From Muriicola jejuensis (GTDB lineage: Bacteria; Bacteroidota; Bacteroidia; Flavobacteriales; Flavobacteriaceae), in NCBI RefSeq assembly GCF_010671595.1, contig NZ_JAABOP010000001.1, positions 1-64,000 on the forward strand: a stretch of 64,000 nt of DNA. The letters run 5' to 3'. The notes below the pieces were generated by a model that searched no databases, was not told where the DNA came from, and saw only the letters and a list, made by a program, of their open reading frames with translations. Position 1 is the stretch's first letter; every line of letters begins with the position of its first letter. Below are positions 25,032 to 34,597 of the stretch, piece after piece. The translations under genes and the position numbers were made by a program.

Positions 25032-25634
25032 ATGAAAATCAAAGCAAAAAGTTTAATGATGTTAATAGTGGTATTGCTGCTAAGTAGCTATACCTCTTCT
25101 TTTTCCAATCTTTCGCCTTATCCTAAATCATCTGAAGGATTATTTCAGGAAGTACCTGTTCTTCCAGTAGGCACTATTTTGTTCATTAAGTCTACGAAAG
25201 GAATATCAGCAAAAAATTTTAATGCCGGTGACAATTTCTTCGTCGAGCTCGATAAAGATGTAACTTCAAAAGGGGAAATAGTAATACCAAAAGGTACAAT
25301 AGTTCAAATGAATGTCCTTGTCTCGGATAATACAAATCGCAGAGGAAGTACTTTTTCGGTTACTGTTGGTGGTTTTATTATAGATAATTACCTGCAAGGA
25401 GTTGAAACCGAAACTAAAGTTGTAACTACTGAAGCGCAAGCAGGTAATACTATTAGGAAAGCAGCAATTGGTGCTGGTATTGGAGCTGTATTTGGCGGTG
25501 GCAAAGGTGCAGGTAAAGGTGCTGCCATTGGAGGTGCCATGGGATTACTTACTCCAGGTGAATCAATTTATTTTCCTCCAGGGACAGAAGCAACATTTCA
25601 ACTAACAAAGCCCTTAAAAGTAAATTGGCTTTGA
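25032..25634 (+). CDS. Secreted protein with glycine-zipper segment
   Basis: A 200-residue protein with signal peptide (hydrophobic core MMLIVVLLLSSY). Residues ~40-130 form a beta-rich domain of the 'VPVGTILFIKSTKGISAKN' kind, similar to domains that begin with a conserved P-x-GT-x-L motif in TraB/TrbI-like and soil-bacterial secreted proteins. Residues ~150-180 are a glycine zipper (GAGIGAVFGGGKGAGKGAA) able to insert into or line a membrane. It ends with PPGTEATFQLTKPL, which repeats the first motif. The function is unknown. ATG 25032 is chosen because it begins the signal peptide; another ATG four bases earlier is out of frame. Confidence 0.65.
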   Translation: MKIKAKSLMMLIVVLLLSSYTSSFSNLSPYPKSSEGLFQEVPVLPVGTILFIKSTKGISAKNFNAGDNFFVELDKDVTSKGEIVIPKGTIVQMNVLVSDNTNRRGSTFSVTVGGFIIDNYLQGVETETKVVTTEAQAGNTIRKAAIGAGIGAVFGGGKGAGKGAAIGGAMGLLTPGESIYFPPGTEATFQLTKPLKVNWL

Positions 25635-25778
25635 AACTCGTTGAAATTATAAAGCATATAAATTTTGAATATAGTGCAAGGTTTAAAACTTTAGTACGAT
25701 AGTAAAGAGGAATGAATTACAAAGTACTGTTATAAAGAACAGCTTCGTTTTATTTGAATTGATTTAAAATAAAAGCCT

Positions 25779-26204
25779 ATGGGTTTATCAATAAAGTATG
25801 TTGTCCTATTTGTTTTTGTTGTTTCACTTGTCAATGCGCAAGAACAGAAAACCTTTGAGATTAAGGTTGAGGTAAAAAATGCAAAAAATGATGAAGGCAA
25901 AATGTTTTTTGCATTATACGATAATGAAGAAGATTTTTTAAAGAAGGAAATTAAAGGGGAAATTAATGTGATATCGAATAAAACCTCTGTAATTACTTTT
26001 AAAAATGTTCCTGCAGGTGTTTATGCCGTCTCGGTTTTTCATGATAAAAATGATAATGGCGAAATGGATACCAATAGTTTAGGAATTCCTATTGAAAGTT
26101 TTGGTTGTTCTAATGATGCGAAAGGATTCATGGGGCCACCAAAATGGAAAAATGCGAAGTTTGAGTTATCAGATAAGGATAAAAATATAACCATAAATCT
26201 TTAG
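25779..26204 (+). CDS. DUF2141 secreted protein (first)
   Basis: A 141-residue protein with signal peptide (cut near LVNAQ) and a DUF2141 domain: KMFFALYDNEEDFL, then the family's AVSVFHDKNDNGEMDTN followed by GIPIESFGCSNDA. The HD-x-N-x-NG-x-D loop is calcium-binding-like. Function is unknown; such proteins are periplasmic or surface proteins common in Bacteroidota, often near outer-membrane lipid or polysaccharide genes. A second member lies at 29916. Confidence 0.85.
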   Translation: MGLSIKYVVLFVFVVSLVNAQEQKTFEIKVEVKNAKNDEGKMFFALYDNEEDFLKKEIKGEINVISNKTSVITFKNVPAGVYAVSVFHDKNDNGEMDTNSLGIPIESFGCSNDAKGFMGPPKWKNAKFELSDKDKNITINL

Positions 26205-26584
26205 ATCTGGTAGGAGAGGTTTGGGATTGTAGGCGGAGCAAAGGTGAATTCCATTTGGCGTTTGATACTGCGATGGTCTTACCTAATCTATTTGGCAGCT
26301 TTGGCAGCTTGTCTATTCCCATGGCTTTGATGGCACCGATGTAACTGTTTTTGAAATTGGAATTTCGTTATATACGGTTCGCATTTACTGTTTTGGGGGT
26401 TGTCATAAATAAACCAAAATACAATTAGTAAACAGTTGTCTTTTAATATGTTAGGCTTATCCTTACACCTCTCTTTCTTTGAAGATACGATATTCGTAAA
26501 CGCAGATCGGAATAGTCTTGATTTAGTTAGAAAGTTTCTGTTTAGTTAATCCGGCCGCAAGCCGGCATTAATCGATAACGATAT
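26205..26584. other. Intergenic region with a possible barrel remnant
   Basis: No intact gene is present. A short frame around 26299-26410 reads SHGFDGTDVTVFEIGISL, the look of a last outer-membrane strand, preceded by a frame break. Confidence that it is a true gene remnant is low. The rest shows nothing recognisable. Confidence 0.3.
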
Positions 26585-27598
26585 ATGGCTTTAAAAAATT
26601 CAATCTTTCTAATCTGCCTGTTCTGCTTTACTTCCGGGGTGGTCTGCCAGAAGGTTAGAAATAATGATTCAACGGCAATTCGATCGTTTGTGGATAAAAT
26701 TCTTTTGAAAGTGAATGTCGATACACAAACAGAGTCCTACTCGGTTAAATCAGAAAACAGTTCAGACTTTCGCCTTGAGACCAACAATCAATTGGAACTT
26801 AGTTTGTCTTTAGACTATGACTTTATTGGAGTAAGTATTGGCTTTTCTCCAAAATTTCTGCCAGGAAACAACGAGAATGAACTCAAAGGTGAATCTACCT
26901 ACCAGGACTTCAGTTTTCGCTTTTTTATTGGACAATGGACTCAAACCCTTCAGTATAAAAATGTGAAAAGCTTTTATGTTGAAAATACAGAGGATTTTAT
27001 TCCATCGTGGATCAAAGGGCAAGATCCCTACATACAGTTTCCAGATTTTGAGACCATTTTTTGGGGTGGTGCTACCTCTTTTGTCCTAAATCCAAATTTT
27101 TCCTTGAGGAATGTGGTTTACAATACGGAATGGCAACTTAAAAGTGCCGGAAGTTTGATACCGACCCTGCGTTACGGGTATACCAATTTGATATTGGAAA
27201 GTGATGACTCCAATTCCTTCGAAAAAAGTTTTGATATCAGTTTATCCCCAGATTACTACTACACTTATGTCTTCCAAAAAAACTGGTTCGCTTCTCTTTT
27301 TTTATCTCCTGGCCTGGGGATCCGATTTTCAACTGCAGAGGAAGAAGGCGTAGATGCACCCGAAAAAAAAACCTCCTGGCCCATATCATTTGACGGCGGA
27401 TTGCAGTTGGGCTATAGTTCCAGCAAAATTATTTTTGGGGGTAATTTCAATTTTGAAACCACGTGGTACACTTCAGATAATACAACCAACATTACCAATA
27501 ATTCCTTGTATGCAAAAGTATATGTAGGATATAGGTTTGATGCGCCGCGGATCGTTAAGAAAATTGTTCACCCCAGGAAGAAAAAGAGAGGTTCGTAG
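26585..27598 (+). CDS. DUF4421 outer-membrane protein
   Basis: A 337-residue protein with signal peptide (cut near SGVVCQ) that matches the DUF4421 type: an early LSLDYDFIGVSIGFSPKFL strand, then FSFRFFIGQW, the long insert YPSW/IPSWIKG-like with the 'PDFETIFWGG' step, and a barrel end KVYVGYRFDAPRIVKK. The family is Bacteroidota-specific and probably an outer-membrane barrel of unknown function. It ends in a strongly basic tail (HPRKKKRGS). It stands alone between two gaps, upstream of cardiolipin synthase. Confidence 0.8.
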   Translation: MALKNSIFLICLFCFTSGVVCQKVRNNDSTAIRSFVDKILLKVNVDTQTESYSVKSENSSDFRLETNNQLELSLSLDYDFIGVSIGFSPKFLPGNNENELKGESTYQDFSFRFFIGQWTQTLQYKNVKSFYVENTEDFIPSWIKGQDPYIQFPDFETIFWGGATSFVLNPNFSLRNVVYNTEWQLKSAGSLIPTLRYGYTNLILESDDSNSFEKSFDISLSPDYYYTYVFQKNWFASLFLSPGLGIRFSTAEEEGVDAPEKKTSWPISFDGGLQLGYSSSKIIFGGNFNFETTWYTSDNTTNITNNSLYAKVYVGYRFDAPRIVKKIVHPRKKKRGS

Positions 27599-27716
27599 TA
27601 TAATTTCAAGGGCTAAATAGCCTGTTTGTACTATGTTTTATGCAAATTTTACAGTTCATCGATTACTACCATATACTCGTGATCATGGTTTCCCATCCCC
27701 TAAGTAGCACAAATTG

Positions 27717-29207
27717 ATGTATCCCGACATGAATGCAACTTTCTCAAACACAAGTTTATCCTTTGTTTACATTATTGGCCTGTTGTATACCCTGTTTTTG
27801 ATCTATACCACGATCCGGATTTTATTGGATACTACAAAAACATCAAAGACACTCGCCTACCTCCTATTGGTATTGATTCTTCCGGTTTTGGGAATCGCCT
27901 TCTATTATTCCTTCGGTATTAATACCAGACGGGGCAGATCAAATAAAAAAATAGGGGCTTCTTACAGCCAGGTTTCAAACGAATTTGAATCACACTTTAA
28001 AAATGAAACCAATAGGTTAATAGCCGATCATAAAGAGGTACTCGCCCAATATTCCGGATTTGCCCTTTTCCTGAAAAACCTGGGCGATGAAAACCTGTCC
28101 CTTAACGATTATCAATTATTACTTAATGGTGAAGAAAAATTCCCGGAGTTGCTCAAAATACTCAAGAATGCCGAACATTACATCCATATGGAATATTATG
28201 CATGGGAGAATGACATACGGGGCAACCAAATAAAAGACATTCTCTTGCAAAAGGTTAAAGAAGGCATTAAGGTGAAGGCCATTTATGATGCCTATGCTAG
28301 CCGGAAAATCAGGTACAACATTGTTGCGGAACTCCAGGCCGGTGGTGTTGAAATTCATCCCATAATCAAAGTTAAACTGGCAGGATTGGCCAACAGGCTA
28401 AACCACAGGGATCATAGAAAGATTGTTATTGTTGATGGTAAGGTAGGTTTTGTAGGGGGTATAAATATATCTGATCGGTATGATAATTCAATTGACACAG
28501 GACTCTACTGGCGAGATACGCACATAAAGATTACCGGTCCCGGGGTAATGAATTTACAACGTCACTTTATGGTGAGCTGGAATGCCTGTCAAACTAAGCC
28601 GTTGTTTTTAAGGGAAGTCCTTCCCCAAAAGGAACTGACCGAACTAAAGGAAAATAAAATAGGCTTGGCTCAGATCATTGCCGGCGGGCCCATTTATAAC
28701 ATGTCGAACATTATGTTAAGCTATGCCAGGCTCTTTACCCTGGTAAAAAAAAAGCTATACATCACCAATCCCTATTTTATTCCGAACGAAACTATACTTG
28801 ACGCACTTACACTGGCAGCGAAAAGCGGTGTTGATGTGCGGCTGTTATTACCCCAAAAATCCGATTCGGCCCTGGTGGGTGCAGCTGCTAAATATTACTT
28901 CGGGGAACTGCTTCAGGCTGGCGTAAAAGTCTATCTGTACAAAAAGGGATTCGTCCATGCCAAAACCGTTGTGGCAGATGGTATTGTGAGTATTGTAGGA
29001 ACAGCCAACATGGACTTACGCAGTTTCGACCTGAATTTTGAAATTATGTCTGTAATTTATAGCCCTGATTTTGCCAAAGAACTGGAAGATGCCTTTATAG
29101 CGGATTTGAAGGAATCCGTTGAAATAAATTGCAGTGAATGGATGATGCAGCCAAAATTAAACATGTTGGTCTATGCCACAGCCCGTTTGATCTCCTCATT
29201 CCTTTGA
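27717..29207 (+). CDS. cls: Cardiolipin synthase (phospholipase D family)
   Basis: A 496-residue inner-membrane enzyme: two amino-terminal helices (about 13-30 and 40-60), then two phospholipase D HKD motifs, HRKIVIVDG near residue 233 and HAKTVVADG near residue 413, each followed by the GG/GTAN-type pocket (VGGINISDRYD; VGTANMDLRSFD). It joins two phosphatidylglycerols, or PG and PE, to make cardiolipin. ATG 27717 is preferred over the in-frame TTG directly before it. Its neighbourhood (patatin, surface-antigen barrels, DUF2141) hints at envelope lipid remodelling. No obvious terminator follows. Confidence 0.9.
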   Translation: MYPDMNATFSNTSLSFVYIIGLLYTLFLIYTTIRILLDTTKTSKTLAYLLLVLILPVLGIAFYYSFGINTRRGRSNKKIGASYSQVSNEFESHFKNETNRLIADHKEVLAQYSGFALFLKNLGDENLSLNDYQLLLNGEEKFPELLKILKNAEHYIHMEYYAWENDIRGNQIKDILLQKVKEGIKVKAIYDAYASRKIRYNIVAELQAGGVEIHPIIKVKLAGLANRLNHRDHRKIVIVDGKVGFVGGINISDRYDNSIDTGLYWRDTHIKITGPGVMNLQRHFMVSWNACQTKPLFLREVLPQKELTELKENKIGLAQIIAGGPIYNMSNIMLSYARLFTLVKKKLYITNPYFIPNETILDALTLAAKSGVDVRLLLPQKSDSALVGAAAKYYFGELLQAGVKVYLYKKGFVHAKTVVADGIVSIVGTANMDLRSFDLNFEIMSVIYSPDFAKELEDAFIADLKESVEINCSEWMMQPKLNMLVYATARLISSFL

Positions 29208-29915
29208 CACTTGCTGTATGTGTGGCTAAGCCTGAAATTTAGAAGAAAATAACCAGGTTACCATTAAAAATTGAATTTTAGATAAAACATTCGCTGAGCG
29301 TTAGGAATAAATAAAGGCTATTAGCCAAAAACCGATTCTGTGTATTTTTGGTTTACTAACTGGCCAAAAACCTAAGGAAATCTGAAATCCAATGCCAAAG
29401 CGCGATGAACTTAAGCTTAAAGATTATTTACTCCTATTATTTTTTTATGTCGGCTTTACCTATACCCGGAGTTCAGTAAGTTTTGCAAGTCATTACAGAT
29501 TAAACGCAGAAAGGTTTGAAATTGCAAACAATTTGGATGCCGGAGTGCGGTATACCCATTGGCAATGTATTGCGGGTTAGGAAATCCCATTTTTAGAAAA
29601 AAAGTAAGTAGCCTTCTGGCAAAATAGCAGGGAGCCAACCATGACTAAAAGTGTTTAGTAAAGAGTGTATAATTCATTAAACCTTACTATACCTTGAAAG
29701 CCAGAATGCCAAGTTTTGGTGTACAGGGAAAATAAAACGGTGGATACTTTTGGTATAGGTGTATTATCCATAGGATTGTTATATTTTTGAACGGTCTAAA
29801 AGTCAGTTATTTTTTTTAAGATAAAACCTCATCCTCGACTCTTGAAATATGGACGATTAAGTGATTTGATTCACTTATTCAACGTCTACTGAACGCTGGA
29901 ATTAAAACCAAAAAA
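29208..29915. other. Long intergenic region, no recognised gene
   Basis: Seven hundred bases with no clear gene. A 62-codon open frame (29392-29580) lies behind a TATTTTTG element at 29343-29350, but its product has no recognisable features and is probably a fragment or chance. GCCAAAAACC occurs twice nearby (29321 and 29363 region) and pairs partly with TTTTTGG. A second TATTTTTG at 29782-29789 is 127 bases upstream of the DUF2141 gene. Confidence 0.4.
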
Positions 29916-30341
29916 ATGCAAAAATACATATGGTCAATCCTCATATTGTGTGTTCTTTCACAAAATGCCATTTCTCAAAATGCACAATTGGAAATTGAGA
30001 TTTTAGGTATCAATGAGGTGAAAGGAAAAATCCAGATAGCTGTATACAATGATAGTGAGGTATTTCCTGAAAAGGGCAAAGCATACAGGGTAGAATGTTT
30101 TGAGGTCACCTCAGCAGAATTGAATGCCGTCATAAAAGATTTACCCCATAATGAATATGCCATTGCATTGTTTCATGACATCAACGGGGATCAGGAATGT
30201 AATTTGAATTTTATTGGAATTCCAAAAGAGCCCTATGGCTTTTCCAATAATATAAAGCCCGTACTAAAAGCCCCTTCTTTTGAAGTAACAAGTATCATTT
30301 TGAATGCCGATAAAAAAATACGCATTAAACTTATGGATTGA
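29916..30341 (+). CDS. DUF2141 secreted protein (second)
   Basis: A 141-residue protein with signal peptide (cut near NAISQ) and the DUF2141 pattern: GKIQIAVYNDSEVFPEKGK, then AIALFHDINGDQECNLN and GIPKEPYGFSNN. It is the same length as the gene at 25779 but diverged in sequence, so the two are old paralogues. The HD-x-N-x-D loop is retained. Function is unknown. The BamA-like gene starts about 110 bases later on the same strand. Confidence 0.85.
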   Translation: MQKYIWSILILCVLSQNAISQNAQLEIEILGINEVKGKIQIAVYNDSEVFPEKGKAYRVECFEVTSAELNAVIKDLPHNEYAIALFHDINGDQECNLNFIGIPKEPYGFSNNIKPVLKAPSFEVTSIILNADKKIRIKLMD

Positions 30342-30450
30342 TAAGGTAACCTTTCGTATTTTAAACTCTTTAAAGTAGTTTTTGATCTTTCCCTGGATTA
30401 ATTTAACTTTTAAGTATTTGATACAATATGTATTGCAAAAGCCACAACAG

Positions 30451-31614
30451 ATGCTGATTTTATCGCGACTAATTAGAATTTGCCTCCTGTTGGGTTTGTT
30501 GCTTGGACCGGGCTTTGTAGAGGCACAATCGGACAGCATCCCGAAAAAAAAGAAACTCAGTTTTAAGGATCCGGAAGACGGGGCCTTCGACCTGAGCCAA
30601 TTCCTGCTGGAGGCCAATGGGGTATTACCGGTTATAATTCCAATAACAGAGCCAGCAGTGGGCTACGGCGGCGGGGCAGCGATCCTGTATTTTCACAAAC
30701 GAAAGAAAAAATACGATACCTATGTGCCTCCAAATGTAACAGGGGTTGCGGGGTTATATACCTCGAATAAAACCTGGGGAGCTGGGGCCTTTCACAGTCA
30801 TATCTTCGGCGAGAACCGGGTACGTACCATAACAGCCGTATTTAAACCAGATGTGAATTATAAATACTACGGCAACAACAGCTCCATCCTGGATGGTAAT
30901 CCTATAGGGATCAATCTGGATTCCTGGGTGGTCTTACAGAAGGCTGAGCTTCGGCTTGGAAAATCGAAATTTTACGCAGGGGCTACCTATACGTTTTTTA
31001 ATGCAGATATTTCCTTTGACACTATCCCAAACCAGCCAATTATCAATGCAATCCTGCGAAGGTTAAATGTCAATTCAAAGATCAGTTCCATTAAACCGAG
31101 TATTAGCTATGACAGCCGCAACAATGCCTTTACGCCTACCAAGGGGATAAATGCGCAGTTTGCCCTGAACTATAGTGCAGAGTGGTTGGGCTCTTCCGAT
31201 AATTTCAGCTCGCTGTCTACCGATTTTTTCGGTTATTTGCCTGTGACTTCCCGGTTAAGATCCTCCTGGCGCTTTCAGGGGAGTTACCTGCTTGGCGATG
31301 CACCGTTTTATGCATATCCATTTATCAACCTGAGGGGCGTTCCTGCTATGCGCTATCAAGGAGATAATACAATGGTTGCTGAAACCGAATGGAATTATAA
31401 TATTTACAGACGGTGGTCACTACTGGGATTTTTCGGCGGAGGGAAGGCTTTTTCTGAATTCAAAAATTTTGGGTCGGAAGACTGGGCCTATACAATTGGC
31501 ACCGGTTTTAGGTACAAAATAGCCAGACAACTCGGTGTAGATATGGGTACAGACTTTGCATGGGGCAATGGTAAAGATTTTGCCTTTTATGTTGTTTTTG
31601 GAAAGTCCTGGTAA
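30451..31614 (+). CDS. BamA/TamA-family outer-membrane barrel protein
   Basis: A 387-residue barrel-only surface-antigen protein. The frame is open from TTG 30382, but ATG 30451 gives a clean signal peptide (MLILSRLIRICLLLG, cut near VEAQ), so I use it. Motifs: VGYGGGAAILYFHKRKK strand, DSRNNAFTPTKGINAQFAL (the D-x-R-x-N-x-PxKG strand that defines the family), the loop RGVPAMRYQGDN and an end in FYVVFGKSW. It is a relative of the protein at 20597. Substrate unknown. It is convergent with the minus-strand gene at 31730, with a terminator between. Confidence 0.8.
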   Translation: MLILSRLIRICLLLGLLLGPGFVEAQSDSIPKKKKLSFKDPEDGAFDLSQFLLEANGVLPVIIPITEPAVGYGGGAAILYFHKRKKKYDTYVPPNVTGVAGLYTSNKTWGAGAFHSHIFGENRVRTITAVFKPDVNYKYYGNNSSILDGNPIGINLDSWVVLQKAELRLGKSKFYAGATYTFFNADISFDTIPNQPIINAILRRLNVNSKISSIKPSISYDSRNNAFTPTKGINAQFALNYSAEWLGSSDNFSSLSTDFFGYLPVTSRLRSSWRFQGSYLLGDAPFYAYPFINLRGVPAMRYQGDNTMVAETEWNYNIYRRWSLLGFFGGGKAFSEFKNFGSEDWAYTIGTGFRYKIARQLGVDMGTDFAWGNGKDFAFYVVFGKSW

Positions 31615-31700
31615 TTCCTTAATAATGGACGAAGTATCCTAATAATCTTACCCAATCCTCCTCATTCTATTGCCTGCGAAAGCGTCTGTAAGGCACCAGG

Positions 31701-31729
31701 CCATCCTGTTTCGATAATGGATGGTTTTC
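31701..31729. terminator. Terminator between convergent genes
   Basis: CCATCC (31701-31706) pairs with GGATGG (31719-31724), followed by TTTTCTTATT. It lies between the stops at 31614 (+) and 31730 (-). Confidence 0.55.
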
Positions 31730-32452
31730 TTATTCATTGGCGGGGTTTTTTGCTTTTTTTTCTGATTTATGTGCCCCTATGGGAATATTTGCTTTCAGGA
31801 AAATAGAGTTATTTCTGCTACCCGCTTGATCCTTATATACATTCGTAAAACCGGAATAATATTTTATGCCGATCGTTACTCCTGAATCAGGTCTTAGTTT
31901 ATAACCTGTTCCGATGACCCAACCTGCATCAAGGAAATTTATAGCCCCTTTATTAAAATCCCTGATGCGTAAGTTACTATCATCGGTTTTAGCATTAAAT
32001 TCAACCCAGGCCTTGTTCCTAACTCCAAATTGTGGCCCCGTTTCCAGATAGATACGGTTGCCAAAACTATACTTCAAAAAGGCCGGCAACAGGAAATAAT
32101 TGATTCTTTGGCTATAGGTTCCTTCCTGTTCGTATGGAGTAATGCCTAAAAACGTTAGGTCTTCCTCTGACAATTTATTCGCACCTAGCCTGGATTTGGC
32201 CAGTACACCCGTATAAAGGTGCCATTGGTTTTTCAGGCGGATATCAAAATAAAAACCTATGTTAAAGGCAGATAACCTTTTATCTGCCTCAAGGCCTGAA
32301 ATATAGGAGGAATTTAACCCAACTTCCAGGCCAAATTCCAGGCCATCTGAATTAAGTTTATCCCCAAATAAAAGCGACATGAGAATCTGGGAATGCGCTG
32401 CCGAACCTGTTAACAACAACAGAAGAAGGAGAAGAAGTTTTTTAAATGACAT
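31730..32452 (-). CDS. Small outer-membrane barrel protein (PorT-like)
   Basis: A 240-residue protein with signal peptide (KLLLLLLLLLTGSAAHSQ) and an eight-strand-like barrel pattern (GLEVGLNSSYISGLE, FNIGFYFDIRLKNQWHLYTG, NYFLLPAFLKYSFGNRIYLETGPQFG). The PxxxKY-x-L-E-GPQ strand is typical of PorT/outer-membrane beta-barrel domain families of Bacteroidota. It ends with a short basic tail (HKSEKKAKNPANE) after the last strand. Upstream a (TTAA)n run lies near 32468-32487. It is adjacent to another 240-residue barrel gene on the same strand. Confidence 0.7.
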   Translation of the reverse strand: MSFKKLLLLLLLLLTGSAAHSQILMSLLFGDKLNSDGLEFGLEVGLNSSYISGLEADKRLSAFNIGFYFDIRLKNQWHLYTGVLAKSRLGANKLSEEDLTFLGITPYEQEGTYSQRINYFLLPAFLKYSFGNRIYLETGPQFGVRNKAWVEFNAKTDDSNLRIRDFNKGAINFLDAGWVIGTGYKLRPDSGVTIGIKYYSGFTNVYKDQAGSRNNSIFLKANIPIGAHKSEKKAKNPANE

Positions 32453-32529
32453 ACTATACTTTATCTGTATTAATTAATTAATTAATTCCTTATCTGAATT
32501 GGATGTGCTCCATGCTTTTTATAAATTAC

Positions 32530-33252
32530 TCAGAAAGCATAGGACAGCTTGATCCCATACCTGAATTCAGGAAGCAATATCTTTTCATTTAATTTATTGT
32601 CCCTAAATTCTAAATCTGCATTGAGCAAGTCGAATAAACTGTATTCTTTAAGGGCTTCATTCAAGGCATCATAAAATTCATCCGGGGGTGGGATGATGTT
32701 TCTCAATCTGAATTTATAATTACTGGCTCCCGGGCCGGCAATAAGGAAATCTATATTGAACCTGTCGGAAATTTTCAGCTTATACCCTACCATAAGGCCT
32801 AAGGAGGCTACATTGATGTTCCCTTTATATAAAAAATCGAAGTTTTCTCCTTCACTGGAGATAAAAATACCATCGATGTCCGATGTAAAGTTTATAAACT
32901 TCAGATAGGCCCCAAAATAAAATCCGCTCAGCATTCCCTGCCCTTTTTCAGTAAGATAATACCGGAATTCCGGAATAAACCGGGTACCCGAATAACTAAT
33001 ATCCCCAGTTTTTACAAAGTCAGTATCAAGGCCGGATAGTGCTATTAGGCCCTGCTCTGTTTTATAGCCGGCGATCAATCCTACACTGATATGTTTTCCT
33101 AAAGCCCTTTCATAATTAAAGGAAAGGGAACCATTTATCATATCGCTTAAGATGATGCCCACTTCGTTGTTCATCTCACGATTAGGAGGTGTTTCCTGCC
33201 CCAGAACAGGCACCATAAATCCGAATATAAGTATTGGAATGAAACACTTCAT
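32530..33252 (-). CDS. Small outer-membrane barrel protein
   Basis: A 240-residue protein with signal peptide (IPILIFGFMVPVLGQ), conserved-looking strands (NEVGIILSDMINGSLSFNYE, GKHISVGLIAGYKTE, FIPEFRYYLTEKGQG) and an aromatic end (EFRYGIKLSYAF). This resembles DUF3575-type barrels, where NYERAL and EFRYY segments are typical. Function is unknown. It reads towards the PorT-like gene, separated by 77 bases containing an AT-rich simple repeat; the two may form a unit. Confidence 0.65.
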   Translation of the reverse strand: MKCFIPILIFGFMVPVLGQETPPNREMNNEVGIILSDMINGSLSFNYERALGKHISVGLIAGYKTEQGLIALSGLDTDFVKTGDISYSGTRFIPEFRYYLTEKGQGMLSGFYFGAYLKFINFTSDIDGIFISSEGENFDFLYKGNINVASLGLMVGYKLKISDRFNIDFLIAGPGASNYKFRLRNIIPPPDEFYDALNEALKEYSLFDLLNADLEFRDNKLNEKILLPEFRYGIKLSYAF

Positions 33253-33802
33253 AATAAATATTTTAGGAATTAGTAATTATTAAATTTAAAGAAACAAAGT
33301 AACACCCTCGTTTAAAAGAAGGCCTTTTTTTTTTATAAAAAAAATAAAAAAGTTCTGAGTAAAAAAAGGAAAGAAACACATAGCTTCCGACCGGATCCCT
33401 CGCCTGAGACGTAGGGTCTTGCATACCAACAACACTCAGAATCTGGCAGCCCAGCGGAATTCGAATACAGCACCATGATACAAACCAAAAAGCAGTGCCC
33501 TATTAAGATCCCTAAGGGACGTTTCGCCTCCATGGACGAAAATCAAAACCCGTACTTACCAAGCCAAGAATCGATGTGCCAGATACCCCTGCACCTGCTT
33601 AAGGGTCTCAGAGACCAACTTAAAATATACATTCCACCCCATTAAGGTTTCATCTTGTCATTTCCGCTTTGGCGATTGGCTCTACGTATAATCCGGTCCA
33701 AGGTAATATCCGAGAACCTGTTCTGCGTGGGAAAGAAGACCATATCCCTTATTCAAAGTTCTGTTTTTAAGGAAATTCATACGAATGAACCCAGAGATAC
33801 GG
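33253..33802. other. Intergenic region, nothing recognised
   Basis: About 550 bases between two minus-strand genes. It holds long A and T runs (33325-33370) and no convincing frame on either strand. I see no RNA gene or repeat here. Confidence 0.4.
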
Positions 33803-34270
33803 TTATTTTCCAATTCTAAAACCTTTAACCAACTTCAAAGCAGCTGCCATGAGCAAAATACTAATTGGCAATATCAACTGTTCAAATTTCAAATTATTCG
33901 GGTGTTCAAAAAATCCCAAAGCGGTCCAAACGGTAAGCGTCAACAAAAGGGTTTCCCACAAAAGAATTTTAAGATCTTTAAAGGTTTTTATTTCGGCAAT
34001 TACTGGTCCTTCCCCTATGTTATTGTTAAACCCGACAAACAGTTTGAATATTCCGGCACACAGTATCAATACCACCAGGCTAAAAAGTAGTGTATCCACT
34101 GCCTCTATCAAAGGAATTCCAGGCTTGCCCTGTGCGCCCTTTCCTACTTCTAGAATGCTTAATACAATATGTTTGACACCCAAACCAATTGAAATAAAAC
34201 CACATATAAGAAACAAAATACAAATTACCAATGCCAGATACCTGATCCTAAACATTCTTTCTATTCGCAT
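33803..34270 (-). CDS. YqhA-family membrane protein (UPF0114)
   Basis: A 155-residue inner-membrane protein with four hydrophobic segments. The EAVDTLLFSLVVLILCAGIFKLFVG stretch and the FKDLKILLWETLLLTLTVWTALGFFE stretch are the conserved middle of the YqhA/UPF0114 family. Function is unknown. The ATG at 34270 gives MRIERMFRIRYLALV, the usual family beginning. It stands alone in an AT-rich, gene-poor region. Confidence 0.75.
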   Translation of the reverse strand: MRIERMFRIRYLALVICILFLICGFISIGLGVKHIVLSILEVGKGAQGKPGIPLIEAVDTLLFSLVVLILCAGIFKLFVGFNNNIGEGPVIAEIKTFKDLKILLWETLLLTLTVWTALGFFEHPNNLKFEQLILPISILLMAAALKLVKGFRIGK

Positions 34271-34597
34271 GATTTCAATTTTGGTTATTTAATTATTTTG
34301 TCATTTAAAATGTTTCCGGCAATGGCAATTACTATGCTCACAGTGCCATAACCTTAATTTAATTTGTCGTCCAAACCTTTACCCTAAGATAGCTGCGCCC
34401 CGGAATGGCCTTTAAATGAAATGATCTTGAATCGGCCTCTTTGCTTTGAAGGAGGTTTTACATTATTATCCCCAGAATGATCTAACGTTGGAGATGCCTA
34501 CCTTTGCATATAAAAAGCGTTTTTTATGAAGATTTATAACAAGAGAATCTGGATATAACAAGCGCTCATGCTTTACAATGTAGTTGGATCCAAGCTT
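34271..34597. other. Intergenic region, nothing recognised
   Basis: No gene is visible in 327 bases. TACCTTTG at 34499-34506 fits the promoter consensus on the plus strand, but no plus-strand gene follows. Confidence 0.35.

Noticed and set aside
33333-33533. Minus-strand 66-codon frame
   Set aside because: Low-complexity ends (poly-Phe/Leu from T/A runs) and no recognisable features.
34499-34506. Plus-strand promoter
   Set aside because: It fits the consensus but leads only into antisense of minus-strand genes and lacks an upstream element.
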